Positions 22,173 through 32,874 of a stretch of DNA of 64,000 nt are shown piece by piece. Position 1 is the first letter of the stretch; each line of letters opens with the position of its first letter. The notes below the pieces were generated by a model. It saw nothing but the letters and a program-made list of their open reading frames with translations. It searched no databases and was not told the origin of the DNA. This DNA is from Loripinus fragilis. Lineage: Eukaryota; Mollusca; Bivalvia; Lucinida; Lucinidae. The stretch spans positions 128,152,375 to 128,216,374 of the forward strand of contig OZ026515.1 of NCBI GenBank assembly GCA_964019695.1. The letters are read 5' to 3'. A program made the position numbers and the translations under genes.

Positions 22173-23019
22173 TAAACTTAAGGCTCAAAGTATAATACCA
22201 ACAATATCAAACTAATAGTCAAAAAGCAAGAAACGAACTAAAAGATAAATTACACAAGCGAGATTCTTCCTGCATGCACTATAAATCAAGCCACTACAAC
22301 GAGGTCAAACGTGTCTCTCCCTCAAAGTGGGTTCCAAACATTGTTCCTAAGATGTTTGCTCGAGGTATAAGTGAATATTTGATATTTTTAGCATGGGAGT
22401 GAAACTTGCGCTTAGTATGTCTCCCTCCTAAATATTCACTCAAGGTTTGGCGGAATCTACTGATTTTCTAATTTTCAAATATCACACACACAAATATGGT
22501 CGATCCTTGTAGCTCACATAATTCACGAGGGCAAGGTTTGCAGATGTACAAAATATGAAACCTGTGCGTGTAGACAAATAGGATTATCGCATACATTTAA
22601 AGAAGCTTATTTATTTTAACATGTTCTCAGCTTAATAACAAATGAAATGGATTCCCACTGTACTATTTATAGTGTCTAGAAGAGCTAACCTACCCAGAAT
22701 TAAGAATGGTAGCTGTAAGGCAATTTGGAATATTGTATTTTTATTGTAGAAAAATCGCTGTTTTGGCAGCAAAAGGAGCCTCCATTTCAATACTATTTAT
22801 GAACTTTTTAGGAAGTCTCAATATTGGCAACCTCTCTTAATTTGTTACCCTCGTCTTATAAACAAAATCATTTGCTATTCTGCGAGAAGCAGTATATACA
22901 CGTTGTTTATATTTGAAGTCATTAATAAGTCCCCAAAGACCGGTAGTTGGACAATAGATTTGCTCGTGTCCTTCTGCCAGTTTGTCGGTTAGTCCTTCCG
23001 CAATATTTCGGAAAAGAAT
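22173..23019. other. Intergenic, weak inverted repeat only
   Basis: CTCCCTCAAAGTGGGTTCC (about 22318) and TATGTCTCCCTCCTAAATATTCACTC (about 22417) suggest a diverged foldback, with AAGTGAATATTTGATATT pairing with AAATATTCACT. The rest is anonymous. Confidence 0.4.
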
Positions 23020-23610
23020 AAAGCTTTACAAGAATATTACTCACGGCATGGAGGTGTGTCGTGCACAACAGTAAGCAATTATCTCTAAATGTCAAGGTCA
23101 TACCTTTGATTCAAATTGGGTCAGAGAATTTCGTGACGGGACCATAATATATACGAGGATAGGCCATATTCACTTTACATTGTTTTACCAATATATTGGA
23201 AGTGTGTTGTGCGCCTCATTTTACCAACAACGCTCAAGGTCAACGTCACAAATTTGACTCAAACTAGGCCAGAAGCTGTACCTTACAGAATGCTGTTTCT
23301 GGATCATATTTTCCGTAACAATAAGCTGATTACTTTATGATTTCATATGATTAATAGCATTACTTTGGATATAACATGCACTTTTCCACAAATTCTCAAG
23401 GTCACAACTTTGGCTCAAACTGGGTCAGAGACAGTAGCTCACAAATTTTAGGGCCCTGGTCATATTTTCTACAAGGATAAAGCAATCTTTCAGCTTACAT
23501 GGTTATTAGCTATAGCATCGAAGTGTACTGAGCACATCACTTTATCACCACTTCTCAAGACCAAGGTCACAAATGAAACTAAAATTGGGTAAGAAGCTGT
23601 AGCTATAGAA
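23020..23610 (+). repeat. Diverged tandem repeat, about 140-165 bp units
   Basis: CAAGGTCA recurs at about 23094, 23234, 23399 and 23563. Each is followed by TTTGACTCAAACTGGGTCAGA-like sequence and then by 'ggatcatattttc...acaaggataaag'. The units are well diverged, so this is an old array. Confidence 0.65.
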
Positions 23611-23632
23611 TAGCTGACGCTTTTCCGTTTAA

Positions 23633-23775
23633 CCTCATGCAAACAATTCAGGGCTCAGTTAAGGTTTTTTTGTAAAAGTAAAGGCCATGTTCATCTCATG
23701 ATTTGAACATGGATTTTTGTTTATTTGACAACGGCTTCAAACAGCTTCGCGTAACGAACCCCATGCAAGAATACA
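23633..23775 (-). repeat. Family i element, copy 2 (inverted)
   Basis: CATGCAAACAATTCAGGGC, AAAAGTAAAGGCCATGTTCA, TCATGATTTGAACATGGATT, CAACGGCTTCAAACAGCTTC, GCGTAACGAACCCCATGCAAG. This is the reverse complement order of 17665-17797. Confidence 0.8.
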
Positions 23776-23939
23776 CTTTATTTTATTGTAATTGCTTTCA
23801 AGCACACAGGTGGTTGATTACTAACGAGCTATGTTTTTATCTTCATCTAATTGTATTATAAAAACGTATAAACCATCTAGTGTGTAAAACATAATGCCTC
23901 TCCTGATTAAAAGTATACAAGAATCAACTGACAGTAATA

Positions 23940-24440
23940 TGCACGACCCACGTTGAATGTTTGACTCGAATACATTTTAACATTATCGAGACACAGGTAT
24001 GCAAAACGGTGACTAGGTTTTGTCACAAAAATTCCTGGCAAAGCCTTATCCCCGTTTTGCATACCTGTATCTCGATAATATTATAATGTATTAGTATGAA
24101 AAACGTGTTTAAAATATGCCATGCGGTTACAGCGTTATGAGCATTTTTACTAAAGGTTCTTGGCCGGCCAAAATGTTTGGCAAACCCTCGCCACCATTTT
24201 GCCTACCAGGATGGCTGGACAATATTATGCAAAATTTGATCCAAATATCCTGTAAGGTTCAAATGTTATGAGGATTTTCACTTACTGACCACAACAGGCT
24301 GGACAATTGCTCAGCAAACCTATATCTATCAAAAAGGTTGTTTCGCATGCCAGTGGTTAGGGAATGTTGACATGCGTATATATGCAAAATGTGATAAAAA
24401 TAGACCCTGTGGTTCAACTGTTATGAACATTTTTACAAAC
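23940..24440 (-). repeat. Diverged repeat, about 150 bp units
   Basis: TGCAAAATTTGATCCAAATA and TGCAAAATGTGATAAAAATA, each followed by CTGT(A/G)(A/G)GGTTCAAATGTTATGA-like text and 'catttttac'. Related to the blocks at 3880-4330. Confidence 0.6.
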
Positions 24441-24977
24441 TGGTAACGGAAGGACGGACTCATGCAGACCCAAGGGCCATGTAATTAGCAGGTCATCTAG
24501 GCACTTATTGGGCACGCTCAAAACAGTCAGTTTGTTTTGAACTCCCAACTAGGTCTGAACCTTTATATACTATTTTTAATTGCCTTGTGTTTGCCAGCTG
24601 CAAATGCTCAGGTGAGACGGCGCGGTTGTACTTGCTCGTCTGAGTATTCGCTGTTCCTCTATGCGATAAGAACTATAAATGCAGTAATGCGGTTGAACAA
24701 AAGCGGAAAAGGTATTTGTTGACGTGGATCGAGCTGTTTGTTAACAGAACGATACGCTGAAACTAAGCCGTATTAAAATGTAACATTAGGTAGAACTATT
24801 GTTATCAAAATCTGAAATCGTAACATATACAGTGAGGTTTTATAAAATTGTGTCCTAAGTATTTTACTTCAACCAAATAACGCATTAAGTCGTCTATCAG
24901 ACACATTTACCACCTTCAACAGAATACATATACTGATGCACTCATGCAATATTATATTCTTCTCTTATTCTTCAATT
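24441..24977. other. Intergenic; one secretory-looking frame, not called
   Basis: A 61-codon frame at 24537-24722 starts at TTG and looks like a signal peptide (LFLIALCLPAANAQ), followed by GTGAGA, which could be a donor. There is no ATG and no partner exon, so it is not annotated as a gene. The rest is anonymous. Confidence 0.3.
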
Positions 24978-25031
24978 TAGCATCACAAGTGTCAGGTTTG
25001 GGGTAGCATCACAAGTGTCAGGTTTGGGGTG
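24978..25031. repeat. Tandem duplication, 2 x 26 bp
   Basis: TAGCATCACAAGTGTCAGGT followed by TTGGGG occurs twice head-to-tail without differences. Confidence 0.9.
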
Positions 25032-25204
25032 CGATGGCCCTCATCGTGTTGCACCATCCCTCAGTGCGTGATTGGTATTATGTGTACATTATACAAACAA
25101 GTATGCATTGTAGAGCTACAATGTTCTCCCTACATAATGTGCTTATTGAAAGAACACACTATGTATCCAGTCTGCACAATACGGATGCATTTGCTACCCG
25201 AGAG

Positions 25205-25274
25205 CATATTGTGTACCCTACTTACATAATATTTTACTCTGGTAGTATATTGTGTAGGGGTTTCGATAGTCGTT
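25205..25274. repeat. 70 bp direct repeat, left of assembly gap
   Basis: Begins CATATTGTGTACCCTACTTA and ends TAGGGGTTTCGATAGTCGTT immediately before the N run. It matches 25475-25544 at about 65 of 70 positions. Confidence 0.92.
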
Positions 25275-25474
25275 NNNNNNNNNNNNNNNNNNNNNNNNNN
25301 NNNNNNNNNNNNNNNNNNNNNNNNNNNNNNNNNNNNNNNNNNNNNNNNNNNNNNNNNNNNNNNNNNNNNNNNNNNNNNNNNNNNNNNNNNNNNNNNNNNN
25401 NNNNNNNNNNNNNNNNNNNNNNNNNNNNNNNNNNNNNNNNNNNNNNNNNNNNNNNNNNNNNNNNNNNNNNNNNN
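25275..25474. other. Assembly gap (200 N)
   Basis: Exactly 200 N, a conventional scaffolding placeholder rather than a measured distance. Frames reported across it are meaningless. Confidence 0.99.
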
Positions 25475-25544
25475 CATATTGTGTACTCTACTTACACAAT
25501 ATTTTACTCTGGTAGTATAGTGTGTAGGGGTTTCGCTGGTCGTT
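25475..25544. repeat. 70 bp direct repeat, right of assembly gap
   Basis: Begins CATATTGTGTACTCTACTTA and ends TAGGGGTTTCGCTGGTCGTT. It starts at the first base after the N run and has the same length as the left copy. Confidence 0.92.
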
Positions 25545-26164
25545 AGAGGGTACTAAATATGCTTCACTTGAAAGAAATTGTCTTGTTGTCTGATACTCTA
25601 TCCGTACCCACGAATAGATACTTGTTGGCTGCTTTGAATTTCCGAAAACTCTCTTTCCTCCTCAAGGCAGCCCACCCAACAATTCCTTTAAATTTATAGT
25701 TTTTAAAATCAATAACAGAATAAACCTAACTTGCATATTAAGGGAGCAATCAAAGTCAATGTGAGGTTCATTCCGTAAGTTTGAAGGGGACTTGTGCACT
25801 TATCGCTTTGTTGGCTACTTTTTCTGACATAGAAAATATCCAACAATAATCTTTTCGTGAGAACGTCCGTTTGTTCGTCCGTCTATCTGTCCATCCGACA
25901 CTTCGTAATATCTAAATATTGAAATTTTAAGCCCCCATCAACACTATGCCACTTTTCATACTGACAGTTTCTAGTAACGGGGTGGACACGTGTCAGACGG
26001 GCAATACAATTTCGATAAACCCTTTCAGTACTGTTGTCAGTTTAAAAAATGACATACCGATGCACAGAATTGTTGACAGACGGACGCACATACGTACGTA
26101 CAAAAGAACAACCGAATACCCAGACGTCCAACAAAGCTTCATAATAACCTGACATCGTTTTGTT
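25545..26164. other. Intergenic, nothing recognised
   Basis: Includes a run of related CGTCCGT(T/C)TGT motifs (about 25863-25900) and AGACGGACGCACATACGTACG (about 26078), which may be old inverted pieces. Nothing else was identified. Confidence 0.4.
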
Positions 26165-26360
26165 TGGGTATCGAATTGTTCAATTAGAGATACAAGTATC
26201 ATTCATGTTATATACACAATATGCTCCCAATTACATGGCAGTAAATTGTGTACGCAGAGTACACAATTTGCTCCTCGAGGGAGCATATTGTATATGGAGC
26301 ACATTGTGGCTCTACAATGCATATATACAAGCACATTTCTGCACTTACATACAACACATA
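26165..26360. repeat. Foldback repeat related to 25030-25230
   Basis: AATTGTGTACGCAGAGTACACAATT is a hairpin. TGCTCCTCGAGGGAGCATATTG and ATGGAGCACATTGTGGCTCTACAATGC mirror TGCATTGTAGAGCTACAATG at about 25106. The same 'GAGCATATTGTGTA' motif borders the assembly gap. Confidence 0.6.
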
Positions 26361-28069
26361 TGACGTCGAGTCTGAGAGTGAATAACGTAATGTATTAAAG
26401 CTAGTTTAGGGATCAAACATGTTTTTGTCATGCATATTAAAAAACCTAAGGGCGAAGCGTTACAGCCGAAAACAATGTCATCTCGCAATATCTTTGGTTA
26501 TGAAATTAAAGTAGCTAGAGCAGTTTGGTTGTTGTGACGTCAATATTTCAATAATACGAACCTCCATAATGCTCCACAAAAAGTTGGTCTAATCTTTATA
26601 CAAACTTAGTTTGGGAAATAGAAGTCAACATTCTATATTCAAGATGACGACCGCGGCAGCCATATTTCATGTCGTGACTTCAACTTTTTAAAATATATGA
26701 CCCTACCGAAGGAGCTGATGAAATTATACTAAGGTCTTGCTATCCACTGTCCGGTACAAAGACTGCGCTCAAAGTAGCTGACATACTTATATTGGAGTAG
26801 TTTATTTTTTTGCGATCTCTTACTTCAATCTCTTACTTCAAAGACCTTTACCGTTTTTTTTTTTCTCTCGACATAGTCGAGTCTAACGCAGCTTAAGCCC
26901 TATTTATCTAAAAATCTATTGGTTGATATATAAAAGCTGGCCTTTTATTGGATAAGCAACTAAATTGTGACGCTATCCAATCTTAGAGTATACCTTTTTT
27001 ATAAGCGTGCAAACACGCGTTTGTTTTTTAACAGGATTAATCAATAAATGGCAACTCACAACACATTTTATTACCTTTATCATAATGTAGAATGAATAAT
27101 AATGAATAATATGAGGAAAGTATTGTATATAAATTGACCGTTTACTTTCACTTTCAGCTTCGCGTCCGAAGCAAGAGCGGGAATCCAAGCGCACAAAAAT
27201 AGCATGCAGTCTGAGCAGAAGCAAAGGAAGATTTGCGTCAGGAATTAAAACTAACGCGTGTTAACTTGCAGCTGAATTTGTGTCCTTCAAAATCGACCAC
27301 CCTGTCTTAAGACGGATACTTTTTCAATACCTGAAAGTAAATTAACAACCATGACTTTTCTAGCACACACTACAAGCTGGTCAGACTATGATATGCAATA
27401 ACAATTATCTCGCTGACTTTCTCAGTGTTTGTGAAATAAAAGATTTAATCTGGATGATGCGTTTTCAAAGTCCTTTAGTATACATGTAGTCCATTCTTGT
27501 CAAGCTGTTGTACGTCTTTTCACTCAGCAGGCTTCAGCCTCAGTCGTCAACAGATGGAAAATGGTTTTCGCCGAAGGTTTTTAACGATTTTTATATGAAA
27601 GTAAGAAAGGGGGCAAAGATCAAGAATCGGTACAATCTGGTATGAGTCACATCTTTAAGGTTTACAATACAAGCACAAAACATCTATCGGCAACCGTAAA
27701 TATTCTAACATGCTTATGTCCAACAAAAAAGTAATCATTGTCAGGTGGAACGAATAGATACTTATACGATCGTTTCTCCATAATTTTATTTGTGCGCTCT
27801 CATACCGCTTCATCCGCATCCACTATCCACTCATAGCTTCAGTTTTCAACGTCATGCGTTTGGTATGCTATGCTTGGTTTGAGTTGATGCTTGACGTCCT
27901 AGTCAACAAGTTTGCAGTCGTGGTGAGACGTTTGGATTAATGGCTTGAAGCGGATCTCAGCAGACGGTGGTATTCGAACTCGCCACCTTTTGATCATGAG
28001 TACATATACGTATGGTATAAGAATGCACAAATGTACGTACTCGCCCAGGCTTTCACTGTTTACCGATGG
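26361..28069. other. Intergenic, mostly anonymous
   Basis: A fragment of element B tail on the minus strand lies at about 27600-27650 (GTAAGAAAGGGGGCAAAGAT). The rest shows no exon-like or repeat structure that I can support. Confidence 0.45.
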
Positions 28070-28275
28070 CATGCGCGGATCCAGAGGGGGGCAGGTGGCC
28101 CAGGCCACCCCTGGAAAATCACAAGTGGCTATAGGTCTCCCTAAAATTGTACTGGTACTGACCCCATCGAGAAGCAATTGGGCCGCTCTGGTCCAATCGC
28201 TTCTCGAGGGAGGTCCGTACGGACATCTGTGTAATACGTGAAGGGCCACCCTGACGGAATTTTTCTGGATCCCGG
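28070..28275 (-). repeat. Family k element, copy 2
   Basis: GCATGCGCGGATCCAGAGGG, CCACCCCTGGAAAATCACAA, CCCCATCGAGAAGCAATTGG, TTCTCGAGGGAGGTCCGTAC and CCACCCTGACGGAATTTTTCTGGATCC. This is the reverse complement of the 11715-11950 order. It contains its own internal palindrome, AGAAGCAATTGGGCC...GGTCCAATCGCTTCT. Confidence 0.8.
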
Positions 28276-28594
28276 CGCATGGATGTGATGCTTTGTAAGT
28301 GGTATTTTCATAGGTTGTGTCCTCGTTTGAACTCCTGCTTCCTGCAAACAGATGCAAAACAAATGTTTGGCGGCCACCGATGTAATCAATTATTATTATA
28401 AGAATGCCAAAAGATATTCTAGTTACTTGAACAACTCCATTCGAAAACGTTCACGTTTCACATCCACATGATTATGCTCCGTAACATTAAATGTTCAGTT
28501 CTTGGGCAAAGCGCTTATTTACTAAAATATATGGGGCGCACAATAAGCTGCAAGAGATCGGCAATATGTTCTGTTTGCTCCGATTCTTTACGTC

Positions 28595-28768
28595 CCAGAC
28601 AACACTTTTTCAGTTATGTCGGGACGGGTCTTCCTGTGTTGAACCAGTACTAATCAGAGGATAAAGTGTCTTGCTCAGGACACAACTCAGTGCCTCAGGC
28701 GAGACTCGAACTCGCAACTCCTCGATCTCGAGTCAAGCACTCAACCACTGAGCCACCGCTCTCCTCGG
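28595..28768 (-). repeat. tRNA-derived SINE, copy 1
   Basis: On the minus strand the head reads GGTGGCTCAGTGGTTGAGTG (A-box region) and later GAGTTCGAGTCTCGC (B box), the split promoter of RNA polymerase III as found in a tRNA. A body follows with GAGCAAGACACTTTATCC, AGTACTGGTTCAACACAGGA and AGACCCGTCCC. It is not a functional tRNA: no acceptor stem is formed and the unit continues into a SINE body shared with 54525-54690 and 62320-62508. Confidence 0.85.
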
Positions 28769-28892
28769 ATGGGCAATCGTATGTATGTGCTTAAATAAAA
28801 TATTGCATCTTGCGGCGTCCCAGTCAAATTTCGGTCGGTTTCCCTTGGTTTAACTGTTAACCAGTACTATTAAGGAACTTGATCTTAAAGCT

Positions 28893-28985
28893 AGACCCCC
28901 AGATAAGAGTGCGTAACTGAAAATTATTTTTCTTATTTCTCAACCAAAACATATGTTGTGGGTACGCAAAAGGCATGTTTAAACT
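28893..28985 (-). repeat. MITE-e, half copy
   Basis: ACCCCCAGATAAGAGTGCGT, CTCAACCAAAACATATGTTG and GGGTACGCAAAAGG: one arm of the foldback that is complete at 38490-38668. Confidence 0.8.
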
Positions 28986-29029
28986 GAAGGATAAGAAAAT
29001 ACTCGCAATTAAACGCTAAATAATTTGCT

Positions 29030-29110
29030 TAACTGGTACTATGTGCAGCTCAAGGATATAGCACGTTGCCTCTGGTGAATCTCGAACCTGCGACCTAACT
29101 ATCAGGAATT
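29030..29110 (-). repeat. SINE head fragment
   Basis: TGAATCTCGAACCTGCGACC is a B box on the minus strand (GGTCGCAGGTTCGAGATTCA), with GCAGCTCAAGGATATAGCAC behind it. The A-box side is degraded. Confidence 0.6.
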
Positions 29111-29465
29111 GAATTACAGAGAGCAAGTTCATGAGGTTATGGTGCTAATTTAGGCATGCATTCACAGCTCTATCTAGGTGGGCTAGATGCCTGGCAGTGA
29201 CCTGCGACTTCATCTACATGTACGTCGTATACCTTGTATTTGCGAGCATCGAATGCTCCGAAGCGAGATTGCGCACATGCGCAGGCTGGCATGAACCTTC
29301 GCCGCACGCATTTGCGATTAGTAACGAAATATCATTTCAATTTTATAATCAAACAACGGCGACCCTTTTTAATGAAAACACCGAGTAAGAAGGGTCGGAC
29401 TACCCAGTGAAAGTATAGGTGACTGTAATGGGGGTCCAAATAATGTCATGACCTTAAAGCCACGC

Positions 29466-29468
<3 letters not shown>

Positions 29469-29551
<83 letters not shown>
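29469..29551. repeat. (TG)n microsatellite, about 41 units
   Basis: Uninterrupted TG dinucleotide run. The 'protein' frames of Cys-Val or His-Thr through it are artefacts. Confidence 0.98.
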
Positions 29552-29553
<2 letters not shown>

Positions 29554-29841
29554 ATGTCCCACCAACAGCTAAGGTCATATGGAAACGGGTCTTATCCGCA
29601 AGACACCTCAACGGCTCTTCGCTTGTTTTCGTCGAGATTATTGACCACAAGAAGGGGTGAAAGCATGCATACACTACTGTATAAGTATAAGCTTACCCAC
29701 AGAGACGTCTGCCCAAGAACAGTCTTAACAATACCTGGCCGTCGTGGCACACTATGAATGAAACACTAATCCATAGATCCAGAAAAGGATATGTAATAGG
29801 TGTAAAATTGCAAATATTTTCTTACCCATCCATTGAAACGT

Positions 29842-29937
29842 CATTGAGACGGTTCTTTTGAGTACCCACAACATATGTTTTGGATGAGAAATAAAGAAAA
29901 TAGTTTTCCGATACGCACTCTTATCTGGAAGTCTGTA
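29842..29937 (+). repeat. MITE-e, half copy
   Basis: ATTGAGACGGTTCTTTTGAG, TACCCACAACATATGTTTTG, ATACGCACTCTTATCTGG: the same arm as 38581-38668. Confidence 0.82.
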
Positions 29938-30347
29938 ATCCCCAAAACAACAGCTAAGCACAATGCAATATTCATACAGGTTAAAATCGCTTATTATTTG
30001 GACTATTTTAAAGGGGTCAAGAAAAATATTTTGATCAGTATTAATGGCGTAGTACTGTATAAACCATCAATGAGAAGGCGATATTCTTATCTTATTCCAT
30101 GACCAGCAAGTTGTAACAATACCTACTTGATACAGCTACCGCTCTGAATCAGCAATTCGAATAACGAGAGCGTACCTGTACGCATGGTACATAAAATGAT
30201 AAAAAAAAATCCGTGGCTATTAACCCATTTATGACATTTAGTGGTATATGATTTTTTTAAAAGCATATTGTGGGCTAGCTCATTATTATCTTAAAGGGTT
30301 TTTGGTCACTATGAATAAGTCTGCATTTGCTTAAATTGTTTTCATCA

Positions 30348-30416
30348 GCGCAAGCAGTGCAGATCCTGATGAGGCGATTTAAGCGCGGCGCCTCACCAGG
30401 ATTTGCACAGTGCGCA
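30348..30416. repeat. Hairpin upstream of the Rh start
   Basis: GCGCAAGCAGTGCAGATCCTG pairs with CAGGATTTGCACAGTGCGC, and GAGGCG with CGCCTC, around an ATTTAAGCG loop. It ends about 190 bases before the Rh ATG, so it lies in the likely promoter or 5' UTR region. Confidence 0.85.
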
Positions 30417-30604
30417 AGTGTAACATTTATGACCGCTAGTTTAAGGGAACATACGCCTGGAGAAACGTGACTTGAGGGATTCACAAGGGAGGTAAATACG
30501 TTTTACTAGAGTAGTGTTTTCACGTTGTGTTTAAACAAAAACAAAAGGTTCACAAAAGCCTTTTCAGTATTACAACTTGTGTTTGAGCAAATATTGGATT
30601 AACA

Positions 30605-30752
30605 ATGAACTGGAGACGGAGCAAATTTACGATTTTCGCCATTGTTTTGCAAGTTTTATTCATCCTAATATTTGGACTCTTAAGCGAGTATGGGGAGTCA
30701 GCTAGACCAAAGAAACCGGCAGAAGCCAAGGACGTCAGCCAGACGTATCCAC
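30605..30752 (+). CDS. Rh: Rh-type ammonium transporter, first coding exon
   Basis: Start of an Rh glycoprotein-type channel, a plasma-membrane protein of the Amt/Mep/Rh superfamily that conducts ammonia/ammonium and possibly CO2. The exon gives 49 codons plus one base. MNWRRSKFT is followed by a hydrophobic segment (FAIVLQVLFILIFGLL, about residues 11-26), the first membrane helix of Rh proteins, then a short charged loop with RPKKPAEAKD and SQTYP. The ATG is the first after an in-frame TGA seven codons upstream and has an A at -3. The donor is C/GTAAGT, phase 1; joining to 60242 recreates YP-L-FQDVHVM, the Rh hallmark. The first loop is shorter than in vertebrate RhBG/RhCG and has no N-x-S/T site, whereas the vertebrate loop is glycosylated. 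No convincing TATA box is visible upstream. Confidence 0.88.
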
Positions 30753-30865
30753 GTAAGTAGTCCTTTGTGTACGTACAGAATAAGCCATGTCACGTGAAAA
30801 CATATCTTCGGAGTTTATGATTAGTATAAACATAGTCCAGGAAAGATTGCAAAAACGAGTTAATG

Positions 30866-32524
30866 ATTACACCAAAAGAGGTTGCAGCTGGACTGCATTC
30901 CAGCTGCCACCTCTTTTGGTGTAATTGCATTCCAGCTGCCAACTCTTTTGATATAATTGCAGTCCAGTTGTCACCTCTTCTGGTGTAATTGCAGTCCAGC
31001 TGCCAACTCTTTTGATATAATTGCAGTCCAGTTGTCACCTCTTTTGGTGTAATTGCAGTCTAGTTGTCCCCTCGTTTGGTGTAATTGCAGTCAAGTTGTC
31101 ACCTCTTTTGGTGTAATTGCAGTCTAGTTGTCCCCTCGTTTGGTGTAATTGCAGTCAAGTTGTCCCCTCGTTTGGTGTAATTGCAGTCTAGTTGTCACCT
31201 CTTTTGGTGTAATTGCAGTCTAGTTGTCCCCTCACTTGGTGTAATTGCAGTCTTACTGTCCCCTCGTTTGGTGTAATTACAGTCAAGTTGTCACCTCTTT
31301 TGGTGTAATTGCAGTCTAGTTGTCCCCTCGTTTGGTGTAATTGCAGTCAAGTTGTCACCTCTTTTGGTGTAATTGCAGTCTAGTTGTCCCCTCGTTTGGT
31401 GTAATTGCAGTCAAGTTGTCACCTCTTTTGGTGTAATTGCAGTCTAGTTGTCCCCTCTTCTGGTGTAATTGCAGTCTAGTTGTCACCTCTTTTGGTGTAA
31501 TTGCAGTCTAGTTGTCCCCTCACTTGGTGTAATTGCAGTCCAGCTGCCACCTCTTTTGGTGTAATTGCAGTCAAGTTGTCACCTCTTTTGGTGTTATTGC
31601 AGTCTAGTTGTCCCTTCGTTTGATGTAATTGCAGTCCAGCTGCCACCTCGTTTGGTGTAATTGCAGTCTAGCTGTCACCTCTTTTGGTGTAATTGCAGTC
31701 CAGCTCCCACCTCTTTTGGTGTAATTGCAGTCAAGTTGTCACCTCTTTTGGTGTAATGCAGTCTAGTTGTCCCCTCTTTTGGTGTAATTGCAGTCTAGTT
31801 GTCACCTCTTTTGGTGTAATTGCAGTCTAGTTGTCCCCTCGTTTGGTGTAATTGCAGTCTTGTTGTCCCCTCGTTTGGTGTAATTACAGTCTAGTTGTCA
31901 CCTCTTTTGGTGTAATTGCAGTCTAGTTGTATCCTCGTTTGGTGTAATTGCAGTCCAGCTGCCACCTCTTTTGGTGTAATTGCAGTCAAGTTGTCACCTC
32001 TTTTTGTGTAATTGCAGTCAAGTTGTCACCTCTTTTGGTGTAATTGCAGTCAAGTTGTCACCTCTTTTGGTGTAATTGCAGTCCAGCTGCCACCTCTTTT
32101 GGTGAAATTGCAGTCTAGTTGTCCCCTCTTTTGGTGTTATTGCAGTCAAGTTGTCACCTCTTTTGGTGTAATTGCAGTCTAGTTGTCCCCTCGTTTGGTG
32201 TAATTGCAGTCAAGTTGTCACCTCTTTTGGCGAGATTGCAGTCCAGCTGCCACCGTCTTGATTGGTGTAATTGCAGTCCAGTTGCCACCTATATTGGTGT
32301 AATTGCAGTCCAGTTGCCACCTTTTTTGGTGTAATTGCAGGCTAGTTGTCACCTCTTTGGTGTAATCGCAGTCCAACTGCCACCTCTTTTTGTGTAATTG
32401 CAGTCCAGCTGTCATCTCTTGGTGTTATTGCAGTCCAGCTGCCACCTCTTTTGGTGTAATTGCAGTCCAGCTGCCATCTCTTTTGCTGTAATTGCAGTCC
32501 AGCTGACACCTCTTTTGGTGTAAT
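30866..32524. repeat. 32 bp minisatellite, about 51 forward units plus one inverted unit
   Basis: Unit: TGTAATTGCAGTC(A/T/C)AG(T/C)TG, then (T/C)C(A/C)CCTC(T/G)TTTGG. Three variants are visible: tcAagttgtcAcctctttt, tcTagttgtcCcctcgttt and tcCagCtgCcacctctttt. The first two alternate over much of the interior, making a 64 bp higher-order unit, while the third is concentrated at both ends. The first unit (30866-30893) is inverted and forms a hairpin with the next. The array begins about 114 bases after Rh exon 1. As 32 is not a multiple of three, it does not encode a repeat protein. Confidence 0.97.
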
Positions 32525-32874
32525 CTTACATTTATTTGATTTCTAAAAAAACTTGCTGTTTTGAAGCAAACAGTCGAGCATATGTGTTCAATTATTTCTA
32601 TGTTAGTTTTGTATTATATTTTCTATTGATTGTGGAATATGTACGACAGTACGAGGGACCAATATACAGAACAGCAAACCTATTTAGACCTTACCCAGCT
32701 GTTTCCTGTAAAATCTGAAACCGGCGTGTCAGTTACACATGACACTAACCTTGAATTATTCTACCGTAACGGATCAATGCAATCGAACAGAACCTACGCA
32801 TAGGTTTTTAAGACTTGGAAAGGTTGCACGAAGACTAGTAGCAGTTCGGCTGCCACCACACCTGGTGTAAAGTT
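32525..32874. other. Rh intron 1, unassigned
   Basis: Anonymous apart from GCTGCCACCACACCTGGTGTAA at about 32849, a stray, diverged minisatellite-like unit. Confidence 0.5.

Noticed and set aside
24537..24722. Frame resembling a signal peptide (LFLIALCLPAANAQ)
   Set aside because: It starts at TTG, has no in-frame ATG and no partner exon; a hydrophobic stretch is easily produced by chance in AT-rich DNA.
25034..25546. 170-codon frame
   Set aside because: It runs through 200 N, so most of it is unknown; the rest is the 70 bp repeat.
28595..28768. tRNA gene
   Set aside because: A- and B-box-like sequences are present, but no acceptor stem pairs and the unit continues into a SINE body found elsewhere.
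29448..29757. Open frames of alternating Cys-Val or His-Thr
   Set aside because: They are translations of the (TG)n microsatellite at 29469-29551.
32119..32415. Repetitive frames on both strands (for example SPLLVLLQSSCHLFWCN)
   Set aside because: They come from the 32 bp minisatellite; 32 is not a multiple of 3, so no stable repeat protein is encoded.
30866..32524. CRISPR-like array
   Set aside because: The 32 bp units are contiguous without variable spacers, and the surrounding genes are animal genes with introns.
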